A program made the position numbers and the translations under genes. The notes under the pieces were generated by a model that was given only the letters and a program-made list of their open reading frames with translations, had not been told where the DNA came from and did not search any database. Shown here piece by piece: positions 19,730 through 32,374 of a stretch of DNA of 64,000 bases. Within the stretch, counting starts at the first letter, position 1. Each line of letters starts with the position of its first letter. Origin of the DNA: Yersinia proxima (GTDB lineage Bacteria; Pseudomonadota; Gammaproteobacteria; Enterobacterales; Enterobacteriaceae); NCBI RefSeq assembly GCF_902170785.1, contig NZ_CABHYG010000013.1, positions 1 to 64,000 on the forward strand, written 5' to 3'.

Positions 19730-21061
19730 ATGGCGCAATTCTACTCTCCAAACCGACGTGTGACGACCAAACAAACACTAACTGTGACTGTAAACTCGCT
19801 TGACCCTTTTGGGCAGGGGGTAGCACACCACAAAGGCAAAGCTATCTTTATTCCCGGCGCCCTACCAGGAGAGCAAGCTGAAATTGAGCTTACTGAGCAA
19901 AAGCGCCAATATAGTCGCGGTAAACTTAAACGTTTGTTGAATCGATGCAACGAAAGGGTCGTTCCTGCTTGCCCTCACTTCGGTATTTGTGGCGGCTGTC
20001 AGCAGCAACACGCCAATAGCCAGTTACAGCAAATGAGCAAAGCAGATTCACTCCAGCGCTTGATTGTGCGAGAGGCTGGAGTTTGCCCTGAATTAGATCC
20101 GGTTATTTGTGGGCCGGAATACGGCTATCGGCGGCGAGCGAGGTTAGGGCTGATCTATCAACCTAAGCAGCATCGATTGCAAATGGGGTTTCGCCAAACA
20201 GAGTCTCATGATTTAGTTTGTATTAAGCACTGCCCGGTTTTACGGCCTGAGCTGGAGCGCTTGTTACAGCCACTTTATCAATGTTTATCAGGCTTACAGG
20301 CTGTTCGCCGCCTTGGGCATGTAGAGTTGGTATTGGCCGATAATGGCCCATTAATAGTTTTACGCCATCTTGATGCCCTGAAAGAGGTAGATCGTGCGGC
20401 GTTAATTGACTTTGCCAAACGAGAGCAGGTCGCCGTCTATCTGGCTGGTGATAGTGATAATGTAGAAAAACTCATTGGCGAGGAACCCTATTACCAGATT
20501 GAGGGTCTACGCTTAGCGTTCCATCCGCGCGATTTTATTCAAGTCAATGATACGATCAACCAGCAAATGGTGGCTCAGGCTATAGCATGGCTTGATGTAC
20601 AGCCTGATGAGCGGGTGCTGGATCTATTCTGCGGTATGGGCAATTTCACCTTGCCGCTGGCAAAGTTGGCTCGTGAAGTGGTTGGTGTGGAAGGAGTTGC
20701 GGCGTTAGTAGCGAATGGGCAGTATAATGCTCTAATTAACGCGCTGCCCAATGTCTCTTTTTTCCATGAAAATCTGGCATCTGACATCAGTTGTCAGCCA
20801 TGGGCAACACAAGGGTTTGATAAAGTATTGTTAGATCCCGCCCGCGCAGGTGCTGCCGGGGTCATGTCACATATAGTTAAACTGGCGCCAAAGCGGGTGG
20901 TGTATGTTTCGTGTAATCCCACCACGCTGGCACGAGATAGTCAGGTGTTGTTAGCCGCCGGTTACCGTCTTGCTCAGGTGCGAATGTTGGATATGTTTCC
21001 CCACACCGGGCATCTTGAATCTATGGCGCTGTTCATGCAGGAGCCAGGGGTCGCAAAGTAG
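19730..21061 (+). CDS. rlmD: 23S rRNA (uracil-1939-C5)-methyltransferase RlmD
   Basis: SAM-dependent enzyme (formerly RumA) that makes m5U1939 in 23S rRNA. 443 residues. The N-terminal TRAM RNA-binding domain includes LDPFGQGVA. The Fe-S cysteines are in [15 protein letters not shown] plus a later Cys (VCIKHCPV). The Rossmann SAM site is [16 protein letters not shown], and the catalytic Cys is in [13 protein letters not shown]. It is ten bases ahead of relA and probably co-transcribed with it, as in E. coli relatives. Confidence 0.97.
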   Translation: MAQFYSPNRRVTTKQTLTVTVNSLDPFGQGVAHHKGKAIFIPGALPGEQAEIELTEQKRQYSRGKLKRLLNRCNERVVPACPHFGICGGCQQQHANSQLQQMSKADSLQRLIVREAGVCPELDPVICGPEYGYRRRARLGLIYQPKQHRLQMGFRQTESHDLVCIKHCPVLRPELERLLQPLYQCLSGLQAVRRLGHVELVLADNGPLIVLRHLDALKEVDRAALIDFAKREQVAVYLAGDSDNVEKLIGEEPYYQIEGLRLAFHPRDFIQVNDTINQQMVAQAIAWLDVQPDERVLDLFCGMGNFTLPLAKLAREVVGVEGVAALVANGQYNALINALPNVSFFHENLASDISCQPWATQGFDKVLLDPARAGAAGVMSHIVKLAPKRVVYVSCNPTTLARDSQVLLAAGYRLAQVRMLDMFPHTGHLESMALFMQEPGVAK

Positions 21062-21070
21062 GGAGAAGTT

Positions 21071-23305
21071 ATGGTTGCGGTACGAAGTGCACATTTGAAT
21101 CCAGCGGGCGAGTTTGCTCTCGACGATTGGATCGCCAGTTTGGGGCTTTCTAACCCGCAGTCAGGTGAGCGCCTGGCCGAAACCTGGCGGTATTGTGAGC
21201 AGCAAACGCAAAACCATCCCGATGCCTCATTGTTGCTGTGGCGCGGTCTTGAAATGGTGGAGATTCTTTCCACTCTTAGCATGGATAATGACAGCATGCG
21301 CGCGGCGCTGCTGTTCCCGCTGGTGGACGCCAATGTGGTGGATGAAGCCACGCTGACCGAACAATTTGGTAAAGGTATTACTTATCTGGTGCATGGTGTG
21401 CGCGATATGGATGCCATCCGTCAGTTAAAAGCCACCCATAATGACTCCATGAGCTCTGAGCAAGTGGATAATGTGCGCCGTATGTTACTGGCTATGGTGG
21501 AAGACTTCCGTTGTGTGGTCATCAAACTGGCAGAGCGTATTGCTCATTTACGTGAAGTGAAGGATGCACCGGAAGATGAGCGCGTGCTGGCGGCCAAAGA
21601 GTGTTCCAATATCTATGCGCCACTGGCTAACCGTTTAGGGATCGGCCAGATCAAGTGGGAGTTGGAAGACTTCTGCTTCCGCTATCTGCATCCAGATGAA
21701 TATAAGCAAATCGCCAAATTACTCCACGAGCGTCGTATCGATCGTGAGCAATTCATTGACGATTTCGTGGCTTCATTGCACAAAGCCATGGCAGATGAAG
21801 GAATCAAAGCCGACATTTATGGCCGTCCCAAGCATATCTACAGTATCTGGCGCAAAATGCAGAAGAAGTCGCTGGCTTTTGATGAACTGTTTGATGTGCG
21901 AGCCGTGCGGGTGGTAGTGGAGCGTTTACAGGATTGTTATGCCGCACTCGGTATTGTCCATACCCATTTCCGCCATTTGCCTGATGAATTTGATGATTAC
22001 GTTGCTAACCCTAAACCCAATGGTTATCAGTCAATTCACACTGTAGTGCTCGGGCCACGCGGCAAAACACTCGAAATTCAAATTCGTACCCGTCAGATGC
22101 ATGAAGATGCTGAACTGGGGGTTGCTGCGCACTGGAAGTATAAAGAAGGTGCTGTGGCCGCCGGCCGCTCCGGTTACGAAGGGCGGATTGCCTGGTTGCG
22201 TAAATTGATTGCCTGGCAGGAAGAGATGGCGGATTCCGGTGAAATGCTGGATGAAGTGCGTAGTCAGGTATTTGACGATCGGGTATATGTGTTTACACCG
22301 AAAGGTGATGTTATTGATTTACCAGCAGGTTCGACACCGCTGGACTTCGCTTACCATATTCATAGCGATGTGGGCCACCGCTGTATTGGGGCTAAAATCA
22401 GTGGCCGAATTGTGCCGTTTACTTACCAGTTACAGATGGGTGATCAGATCGAAATTATCACCCAGAAACAGCCAAACCCGAGCCGTGACTGGCTGAATCC
22501 GAACCTCGGCTATGTCACTACCAGCCGTGGTCGCTCCAAGATCCATAACTGGTTTAGAAAACAAGATAGAGACAAGAATATTCTTGCTGGTCGGCAGATG
22601 CTGGACGATGAGTTAGAGCATCTGGATATCAGCCTGAAAGAGGCGGAGAAGCTGCTAGTACCGCGCTATAACATGAATTCTATGGATGAAGTGTTGGCGG
22701 CTATTGGCGGTGGTGATATCCGTCTGAATCAGATGGTCAACTTCCTGCAAGGCAAACTGAATAAGCCAACGGCGGAAGAGGCGGATTTAGAGGCGTTACG
22801 CCATCTGAATAATAAACATCAGGCACCGCCACGCAATGCCAGCAAAGACAGTGGGCGTATTGTCGTCGAAGGTGTCGGCAACCTGATGCACCATATTGCG
22901 CGCTGCTGCCAGCCTATTCCGGGTGATGAAATTATTGGCTTTATCACTCAAGGGCGGGGGATATCCATTCACCGTGCTGATTGTGAGCAGCTAGCTGAAT
23001 TGCAATCCCATGCACCTGAGCGGATTGTCGATGCGGTCTGGGGCGAAAGCTATTCCAGTGGTTATTCGCTGGTGGTGCGGGTTACCGCCAATGATCGTAG
23101 CGGCTTGCTGCGCGATATCACTACCATTTTGGCGAACGAAAAGGTCAATGTACTGGGGGTTGCCAGCCGTAGCGATACCAAAAAGATGATGGCAACTATC
23201 GATATGGATATCGAGATCTACAATCTGCAGGTGCTGGGCAGAGTGTTGGCCAAGCTGAATCAGTTGCCGGATGTGATAGATGCCCGTCGGCTACACGGCA
23301 ATTAA
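21071..23305 (+). CDS. relA: GTP pyrophosphokinase, (p)ppGpp synthetase I
   Basis: Ribosome-associated alarmone synthetase of the stringent response. 744 residues, the usual length. An inactive HD-like domain lies near the N-terminus (the catalytic His-Asp pair of SpoT is not present). The synthetase domain has GRPKHIYSIWRKM and the NPKPNGYQSIHT loop. TGS domain (VYVFTPKGDVIDLPAGST), zinc-finger/CC region (ARCCQPIPGDEI) and C-terminal ACT domain follow. AGGGAGAAG-type ribosome site before ATG 21071. Confidence 0.98.
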   Translation: MVAVRSAHLNPAGEFALDDWIASLGLSNPQSGERLAETWRYCEQQTQNHPDASLLLWRGLEMVEILSTLSMDNDSMRAALLFPLVDANVVDEATLTEQFGKGITYLVHGVRDMDAIRQLKATHNDSMSSEQVDNVRRMLLAMVEDFRCVVIKLAERIAHLREVKDAPEDERVLAAKECSNIYAPLANRLGIGQIKWELEDFCFRYLHPDEYKQIAKLLHERRIDREQFIDDFVASLHKAMADEGIKADIYGRPKHIYSIWRKMQKKSLAFDELFDVRAVRVVVERLQDCYAALGIVHTHFRHLPDEFDDYVANPKPNGYQSIHTVVLGPRGKTLEIQIRTRQMHEDAELGVAAHWKYKEGAVAAGRSGYEGRIAWLRKLIAWQEEMADSGEMLDEVRSQVFDDRVYVFTPKGDVIDLPAGSTPLDFAYHIHSDVGHRCIGAKISGRIVPFTYQLQMGDQIEIITQKQPNPSRDWLNPNLGYVTTSRGRSKIHNWFRKQDRDKNILAGRQMLDDELEHLDISLKEAEKLLVPRYNMNSMDEVLAAIGGGDIRLNQMVNFLQGKLNKPTAEEADLEALRHLNNKHQAPPRNASKDSGRIVVEGVGNLMHHIARCCQPIPGDEIIGFITQGRGISIHRADCEQLAELQSHAPERIVDAVWGESYSSGYSLVVRVTANDRSGLLRDITTILANEKVNVLGVASRSDTKKMMATIDMDIEIYNLQVLGRVLAKLNQLPDVIDARRLHGN

Positions 23306-23482
23306 TTTTTTTGATCTGGACGGCTACTGCGCTTTGGCATATTGATATTGGGCAGTGCTTGCCCTCCTCATGTACCGATTTTTATAAGATCAGGTGTACA
23401 TTCCGGGGGCTGTGCGCTGGCCGCAATCAATCTGCCTGCGCTCGCTACGCCTCAAATTTTTTTAAAAAGTGAATAAATTCAG

Positions 23483-24325
23483 ATGACCCAATCAGTGACT
23501 TCCCCTGCTACCACCGCTTTAGCACTACAACGTTTGCTGGATATTATGCGTACTTTGCGCGATCCGGCGCATGGCTGCCCGTGGGATCGTAAGCAGACCT
23601 TCGACACTATTGCGCCTTATACATTAGAAGAAACCTATGAGGTGCTTGACGCGATTCAGCGTAAGGATTTCGACGATCTTCGTGATGAATTGGGGGATTT
23701 GCTGTTTCAGGTGGTGTTTTATGCACAGATGGGGCAGGAGCAAGGGCTATTTGCGTTCGATGATGTTTGTCATGCCATCAGCGATAAGTTGGTACGCCGC
23801 CATCCACATGTGTTCCCTGATGCGCCGCAAAACGTTTCAGACGCTATAATTAGCAGTGACACTGTATTGGCAGGGTGGGAGTCGCGTAAAGCTGAAGAAA
23901 GGGCGGAGAAGGCGTTATATTCGGCATTAGATGATATCCCTGACGCGCTGCCCGCGCTGATGAAAGCGCATAAAATCCAGAAACGTTGCGCATCAGTCGG
24001 TTTTGATTGGGACACTCTGGGGCCGGTGCTGGATAAAGTCTACGAAGAGATCGATGAAGTGATGTTTGAAGCTCGCCAGGCGGTGGTGGATGAAGAGAAA
24101 TTAGGTGAGGAAATTGGTGATTTACTGTTTGCCACCGTCAACTTATCTCGTCATTTAGGCCATAAAGCTGAAAATGCCTTACAGGCGGCAAATCGTAAGT
24201 TTGAACGTCGTTTTCGTCAGGTAGAACAAATAGTTACGGCGTCAGGTAAAACTATGGAGAGTGCGACACTGGATGAAATGGAATCTGCCTGGCAGCAAGT
24301 TAAAAAGCAAGAAACTGAAATGTAA
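23483..24325 (+). CDS. mazG: Nucleoside triphosphate pyrophosphohydrolase MazG
   Basis: Cytoplasmic all-alpha NTP pyrophosphatase that hydrolyses (d)NTPs to monophosphates and can lower ppGpp. 280 residues with two MazG domains; the metal-binding EExYE-type patterns are visible in LEETYEVLDA and in DEVMFEARQ/EEIGDLLFA. Somewhat longer at the N-terminus than the E. coli form; an internal in-frame ATG exists at LLDIMRTLRD. It follows relA after 177 bases, with no mazE/mazF pair between, unlike E. coli K-12. Confidence 0.95.
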   Translation: MTQSVTSPATTALALQRLLDIMRTLRDPAHGCPWDRKQTFDTIAPYTLEETYEVLDAIQRKDFDDLRDELGDLLFQVVFYAQMGQEQGLFAFDDVCHAISDKLVRRHPHVFPDAPQNVSDAIISSDTVLAGWESRKAEERAEKALYSALDDIPDALPALMKAHKIQKRCASVGFDWDTLGPVLDKVYEEIDEVMFEARQAVVDEEKLGEEIGDLLFATVNLSRHLGHKAENALQAANRKFERRFRQVEQIVTASGKTMESATLDEMESAWQQVKKQETEM

Positions 24326-24462
24326 GGTGTTTTAATTCATTTGATGGATGGTTGTTGAATTTTAATTACGTTAATATATTGAATTATAACGGATAGCAAG
24401 ACGATGTTCCGCACAGAAAAAACGGCGAAAACGGCTACTGGTGCGGAGATAGTTTGTAGCGA

Positions 24463-24499
24463 AACCAAGGTTCGGGTATACTACTTTCCCGTCTTGGTT
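24463..24499 (+). other. Hairpin in the pyrG leader or mazG trailer
   Basis: Outer arms AACCAAG (24463-24469) and CTTGGTT (24493-24499) enclose inner arms CGGG and CCCG. No T run follows. It could be a weak mazG terminator or a leader structure of pyrG, whose ATG is 38 bases downstream. Confidence 0.4.
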
Positions 24500-24521
24500 C
24501 TTCCATCGTCTTTAAACCTAA

Positions 24522-27549
<3,028 letters not shown>

Positions 27550-27583
27550 TTACTGCGCTTAATCTTCTGTAAAAGTTGATTGA

Positions 27584-27608
27584 AAAACCCGCTTCGGCGG
27601 GTTTTTTT
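27584..27608 (+). terminator. eno terminator
   Basis: AAAACCCGC-TTCG-GCGGGTTTT with a UUCG-type tetraloop and a T run; a textbook intrinsic terminator. Confidence 0.95.
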
Positions 27609-27745
27609 ATGGCTTTATTTTGGCTTTAAAGAATAATAATAGTTATAAAGATAATTTGAGATGGCATTAAGCCTATTTTAGATAGAATAGATTGGCGTGA
27701 CCATATGAAAATATATTAGCTATCTACTCATTTATAAGGATTTAT

Positions 27746-29899
27746 ATGAGAGACCTCTCATCTATACTATCTGAAAATACATCATCATTAAGCTATAATA
27801 ATTTTGAAAACAAAATAAGTGAATTCAATAATGCGGTTAAAATAAGAGGAGATTATATTTATAGTGTTATGGAACGTGATTTTAGCGGAAAGTCTAGTTT
27901 ATCAGATCTTTTTTATCACCTATTTCCAAAATTGAGTAAATCTGATTTTGATAATTATTTGAATAAAGCTGATGGCTCATCCCCGCGATATAATTTAGCC
28001 CGATTATTAGTATTGCAAGATTCTGGTGTATCTAACGAATTAATGTCTCAAGCTGTTGAAAATGAAAATAAATATGAACTAATTTACTTTTTGATTAAGA
28101 ATGAAGTTAATGAAAATGAGATAAATGAATTATTTCGTAGGCATGATTCTCCCCACGAGATAAATATAAATAAATTACGTCAGGATTTAGATGTTTTATT
28201 GCAAGAAAAGGAGATACTACAAAATATAAAAAAACAGTATACTAATAATTCGTCTTTAACCGAAACTTCATTCTCTAAGCGAGAAGTGGGCACAATTAAT
28301 CTCCCATTATCTGATGAAAAAGTAATTTCTCATCTAAATAAAGAAATACTCAATAGTAAAAAAATAGAGATCTCAAATAAAAATGCTATGGTAGATATCA
28401 TAGAGAAAAATAGGAAGATAACTCGAACTGTAGATGATTATGGAGTTAGTAAAAAGCTGGCAAGACTTGCATATAACAATAAAATAGTTTTCCATAAATC
28501 TATTGTTATTTTAAAAAAAATGATGACTAGCGGTATTAGATATGAAGTTTTAAAAAGAATTGTGAGAGGATCATTCGATTCATCTATGCTCCATTACTCT
28601 AAGTCTATTACGGATTTCTATTTGGAACAATATAACTACAATATTAGCATTGAAGGAAATAAAGTAAATGATAGTTTGACAGGTTCTTTAATTATAGATT
28701 TAAATCACGTCCTTTCAGGTGAGAGCAGTGAGTTACGTAATAATATAATTGAAATTATTAATTTAAAAAAGGGTGAGGCTGCTTTTAGTACAGTGGAGTT
28801 AGTCACCTTGGTCAACAGCGGCGTATGCAATAAATTATTATACTCAGTTGCTAAAGGGGAAATTACTGCCAGCGATGCTTATCTTATTCATGTATTTAAA
28901 GTGAGTAAAAAGGAAATAAAAAGATTATGTAATAAGATTAGAGACAAGGAACTATCCTCAGAAGACATTTTTGCGTATGCAAAGGGGGTGCGTCAGGATG
29001 GAAATATTCAGCCAGACATAAACAATGAGTTAGTATCCGGTGTTCAAGATACCTTAAGCGGTAAGGTGAAAACCGATTCTCTCTATACTGAATCGGAATC
29101 GAAAGGAATAATCGAACCTGTTAATAACTCTGAATCTGAGAGGGGGATAGCTAGAGTTAATGTTGACATCAATATATCGGAAAGTAGTTCAACATTGGAT
29201 AGACAGAAATCTCAAATAGATGAAGGTATGAGTAAATCTTTTATTTTATACTTGAATTTATCTAAGGAAACGAATGATGTAATTTTTGACAAAATGAATA
29301 TAGAGGGGCTTTTTCAGAATGTTCGCTTAAAGGATCATAAAAAAATAATTAGCTTTCTCTCGCCCGAACACAATTATGGACTTATTGAAATTTCAAACTT
29401 GGTTATTTTGACTGAAAACAAAGCATCTGACGATCTATTAAAAAGAGTCGCGAATAGAGAGGTCTTATTTCAGCAGGCTTATGCCGAAACTCAAAGAGGC
29501 GTAATTGATACTAATATAGTTGAAAAACGTATTAAGCGTGAAGATGGAGAAGATAGCGAGCAGCAATTTATTGATGGTGTGATGGTAATTGCCAAATACA
29601 AAAAATGCCAAGAAAACTTTATATTTGATGAATGCCACGATATTTTTAAGAATGAGATGGTTAAATTGGTTGATAAAGCGATTAATGAGGCCGAAGGGAA
29701 ATACAAACCTGTTACGAATAATATTAACTCCACGGTAATATCATCTCAGAAGAGTGATATATCATCTGAAGGAAACTTCGCCTCCTTAACGGATCTAATG
29801 TCTTCCATTCTGGAAAATAGCGAAATGCTATGTTCATATAACTCACCAACCAATTCTAGTGCATGGGCCAGCCTCGGTAATATGTTAGCCGTGAGCTAA
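27746..29899 (+). CDS. Unrecognised 717-residue protein with four helical repeats
   Basis: I do not recognise this family. The protein has no signal peptide or membrane segment and is rich in Ser, Asn, Glu and Lys; the DNA is far more AT-rich than eno or sodC on either side, so it looks horizontally acquired. Four diverged units of about 60 residues can be aligned by eye, with core patterns at about 86-105 (LLVLQDSGVSNELMSQAV), 254-273 (VILKKMMTSGIRYEVLKRIV), 350-369 (VELVTLVNSGVCNKLLYSVA) and 549-568 (ISNLVILTENKASDDLLKRV). The shared pattern is roughly L-x-x-L-x-x-SG-(V/I)-x-x-x-LL-x-x-(V/A). Between units lie low-complexity stretches, and a charged segment lies near 590-608. AAGGA stands six bases before the ATG, and the eno terminator isolates it upstream. 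A Ser/Asn-rich N-terminus and lack of signal would fit a secreted effector, but that is only a guess. Confidence 0.8.
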   Translation: MRDLSSILSENTSSLSYNNFENKISEFNNAVKIRGDYIYSVMERDFSGKSSLSDLFYHLFPKLSKSDFDNYLNKADGSSPRYNLARLLVLQDSGVSNELMSQAVENENKYELIYFLIKNEVNENEINELFRRHDSPHEININKLRQDLDVLLQEKEILQNIKKQYTNNSSLTETSFSKREVGTINLPLSDEKVISHLNKEILNSKKIEISNKNAMVDIIEKNRKITRTVDDYGVSKKLARLAYNNKIVFHKSIVILKKMMTSGIRYEVLKRIVRGSFDSSMLHYSKSITDFYLEQYNYNISIEGNKVNDSLTGSLIIDLNHVLSGESSELRNNIIEIINLKKGEAAFSTVELVTLVNSGVCNKLLYSVAKGEITASDAYLIHVFKVSKKEIKRLCNKIRDKELSSEDIFAYAKGVRQDGNIQPDINNELVSGVQDTLSGKVKTDSLYTESESKGIIEPVNNSESERGIARVNVDINISESSSTLDRQKSQIDEGMSKSFILYLNLSKETNDVIFDKMNIEGLFQNVRLKDHKKIISFLSPEHNYGLIEISNLVILTENKASDDLLKRVANREVLFQQAYAETQRGVIDTNIVEKRIKREDGEDSEQQFIDGVMVIAKYKKCQENFIFDECHDIFKNEMVKLVDKAINEAEGKYKPVTNNINSTVISSQKSDISSEGNFASLTDLMSSILENSEMLCSYNSPTNSSAWASLGNMLAVS

Positions 29900-29968
29900 A
29901 CTTAAATACCGTAGAACACCGGCTTGCTGGTTTGACTCTTCTAAAACTAACCTATTATTACCGCTTGT

Positions 29969-30000
29969 TTCCTGCGAGATTAATCTGAATCTCGCAGGAA
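29969..30000. repeat. 13-bp perfect inverted repeat between the 717-residue protein gene and sodC
   Basis: TTCCTGCGAGATT and its exact complement flank a 6-base loop. It is not followed by a T run on the plus strand, so it is either a weak terminator for the preceding gene or an operator or RNA structure upstream of sodC. Confidence 0.6.
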
Positions 30001-30113
30001 CGACCTCACCTGACTCACATCTAAAACACCACTGCCGTGCAGATAATTCATCACCGGTTATCATTAATGTGTACCCGAATGATTCGGTAATAATGCATAA
30101 AGGAAGATAACAG

Positions 30114-30638
30114 ATGAAACTGAGATATTTAATGTTGCCTGCAATGCTTTTTGCCGGCAATGTGCTGGCCGCAGGCGTTACCGTGACCATGAATGAAGCG
30201 CTACCAGAAGGTAATGGCAAAGCTCTTGGTACGGTTACCGTGACCGAAACCCCTTATGGATTACTGTTCACACCTAATTTGACCGGACTGGTGGTGGGGA
30301 TACATGGGTTCCATCTGCATGAGAATCCAAGCTGTGCGCCGGGAAAAAAAGAGGGTAAAGCCGTGCCGGCATTAGCTGCGGGCGGCCATTTTGACCCACA
30401 AAAAACCGCTGTCCACCTTGGGCCTTATAGTGATAAAGGGCATTTAGGTGATTTACCCGGATTAGTGGTGAATACCGATGGGACTGCCATTTATCAGGTA
30501 TTGGCTCCGCGGCTGAAATCACTCTCTGAACTGAAGCAGCATGCTTTGATGATCCATGCAGGAGGGGATAACTATGCCGACCATCCGATGCCTCTGGGCG
30601 GTGGCGGTGCACGAATGGCATGTGGCGTGATTGAGTAA
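30114..30638 (+). CDS. sodC: Periplasmic Cu/Zn superoxide dismutase
   Basis: Dismutes superoxide in the periplasm. 174-residue precursor with a signal peptide ending VLAA. The copper-binding HGFHLHE, bridging and zinc ligands (AAGGHFDP, then HLGPYSDKGHLGD), and the C-terminal HAGGDNYADHP and GGGGARMACG are present. The disulfide cysteines are those in NPSCAP and MACGV. AGGAAG-type ribosome site before the ATG. It stands alone between the unknown repeat gene and queE. Confidence 0.97.
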   Translation: MKLRYLMLPAMLFAGNVLAAGVTVTMNEALPEGNGKALGTVTVTETPYGLLFTPNLTGLVVGIHGFHLHENPSCAPGKKEGKAVPALAAGGHFDPQKTAVHLGPYSDKGHLGDLPGLVVNTDGTAIYQVLAPRLKSLSELKQHALMIHAGGDNYADHPMPLGGGGARMACGVIE

Positions 30639-30741
30639 CACTCTGATACAGACAAACTGGCGGCTAAGGTGCAGCCAGTTTGGTCAGCGCGCGGGAATCT
30701 GCGATAATCGCCCATTGGTTTGAATGACGATAGAGATACTG

Positions 30742-31413
30742 ATGCAGTACCCGATTAATGAAATGTTTCAGACCTTGCAGGGCGAGGGTTACTTCACCGG
30801 CGTACCGGCGATCTTTGTGCGCTTACAGGGCTGTCCAGTCGGTTGTAGCTGGTGCGATACCAAACATACCTGGGAAAAAGAGGCCGATCGGGAAGTCGAT
30901 ATGCAGCGCATCATGGTAAAAACTGCAGAAAGTGATGCCTGGGCAACCGCCAGTGAACAGCAATTATTGGATATTTTCTCTCAGCAGGGGTATACCGCTC
31001 GCCATGTGGTCATCACCGGCGGTGAGCCTGCTATTTATGACTTGTTCCCTTTAACGTCTAAGTTGGAACAGGCCGGTTACAGTTGCCAGATTGAAACCAG
31101 CGGTACTCATGAAGTGCAGTGTTCCGCCGCCACTTGGGTCACAGTTTCGCCAAAAGTGAATATGCGTGGTGGACTGAAAGTGTTGCCTCAGGCATTACAG
31201 CGCGCAGATGAAATTAAGCATCCGGTGGGGCGTTTACGGGATATTGAATCACTTGAGCAACTGCTGGAAACACTGACGGATGATAAAAAGCGGATTATTG
31301 CGTTGCAGCCCATCAGCCAGAAAGACGAGGCTACCAGGCTTTGTATCGAAACCTGTATTGCCAGGAACTGGCGGTTGTCGATGCAGACACATAAGTATTT
31401 AAACATCGCTTAA
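30742..31413 (+). CDS. queE: 7-carboxy-7-deazaguanine synthase
   Basis: Radical-SAM enzyme of queuosine synthesis that turns 6-carboxytetrahydropterin into 7-carboxy-7-deazaguanine. 223 residues from ATG 30742, the E. coli start (MQYPINEMFQTLQGEG); the frame remains open six codons further upstream. The cluster motif is CPVGCSWC (the family's CxxxCxxC), with GGEP for SAM binding. It is convergent with queD, which makes its substrate; the two are separated by an ERIC-like element. Confidence 0.97.
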   Translation: MQYPINEMFQTLQGEGYFTGVPAIFVRLQGCPVGCSWCDTKHTWEKEADREVDMQRIMVKTAESDAWATASEQQLLDIFSQQGYTARHVVITGGEPAIYDLFPLTSKLEQAGYSCQIETSGTHEVQCSAATWVTVSPKVNMRGGLKVLPQALQRADEIKHPVGRLRDIESLEQLLETLTDDKKRIIALQPISQKDEATRLCIETCIARNWRLSMQTHKYLNIA

Positions 31414-31509
31414 TCCCCTTCATCCTTGCCGCCGCAGCTGTGTTGCGGCGCTCATTACTCGGCCCGTCCATGGGCCTCGCCTCTGCGAGGCCGCTGCCAG
31501 CAGCGTTCA

Positions 31510-31601
31510 AATCTGCTCCCAGCAGATTTGTCACCCGAATCACTTACTTATGTAAGCTCATCGGGGTTCATTTACTTGCGGCCTTGCTGCAATATCAATG
31601 A
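31510..31601. repeat. ERIC-like element between queE and queD
   Basis: The centre CACTTACTTATGTAAGCTC around 31541-31559 is the ERIC core palindrome, with CACCCGAAT on one side and CGGGGTTCA on the other. The ends are diverged, so the borders are approximate. Confidence 0.65.
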
Positions 31602-31647
31602 CTTTGGAGATCAATCTTACTCGCCGCGATTTGTTCACCGCGATTTA

Positions 31648-32007
31648 TTAGCCGCGAAAAACACAACCCGCAGAACAAGTCTCTTTTACCATGACGGCGC
31701 TCAGTTCTGGTAATTGCGGTTTAAGCTGTTGCCAAATCCAGCTGGCCAGCACTTCACTGGTCGGATTTTCCAGACCGGGAATATCATTCAGATAGTGATG
31801 ATCCAAACGTTCCCAAATCGGTTTAAACGCAGCTTTGAGTTCAGCAAAATCCATCACCCAGCCGGAGTGAGCATCAACTTCACCGGTGACCTCGATACGG
31901 ATCATAAATGAATGGCCGTGCAAACGACCGCATTTATGGCCCTCTGGGACATGGGGTAACAAGTGGGCGGCTTCAAACTGAAAATCTTTAAATAGGGTGG
32001 TGCTCAT
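31648..32007 (-). CDS. queD: 6-carboxy-5,6,7,8-tetrahydropterin synthase
   Basis: Converts dihydroneopterin triphosphate to 6-carboxytetrahydropterin in queuosine synthesis. 119 residues. The zinc-binding histidines are in FEAAHLLP and LHGHSF, and the catalytic Cys is in [17 protein letters not shown] precedes the ATG on the minus strand. Divergent from cysJ and convergent with queE. Confidence 0.97.
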   Translation of the reverse strand: MSTTLFKDFQFEAAHLLPHVPEGHKCGRLHGHSFMIRIEVTGEVDAHSGWVMDFAELKAAFKPIWERLDHHYLNDIPGLENPTSEVLASWIWQQLKPQLPELSAVMVKETCSAGCVFRG

Positions 32008-32374
32008 TATTCTGACCTTATTGACTCAAAAAACCGCCGCATAGTACCGGAAAGCATCGATGCTGGCTATGAATGCGCTAGCGGTGTGGCCTCCCGAGCC
32101 TGACGCATTGTGCTTATCTACAGCGTAGCCTACTGATTTATATACAGACGAACTCAATCTGTGGCGCAATATCAGTGGGCGAAAATTTCCTAATAAGTTG
32201 AACACTTTAACTCATATCTATTACCTGAAAAACCGCTTAGTCGTTTTGGTTATTTATTATTTCTATTGCTTCTTTAATTGTTATTATCGGGATGGTTAAC
32301 CTTACAAACATCAAGATTTATTTGCTGAATATATCAGCTGACACTGGCTATAGCTTAAGGGAATTAGTACTGCA
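32008..32374. promoter_or_regulatory. Divergent promoter region of queD and cysJ
   Basis: 367 bases with no gene. The cysJ-proximal half is AT-rich with repeated TTATT runs around 32245-32275, the kind of sequence CysB binds at cys promoters, but I cannot delimit a site. The queD-proximal half is GC-richer with short palindromes such as GCATCGATGC. No riboswitch is recognised. Confidence 0.4.

Noticed and set aside
32008-32120. A preQ1-type riboswitch before queD
   Set aside because: Short palindromes exist, but no preQ1 aptamer pattern could be drawn, and I know of none at queD in enterobacteria.
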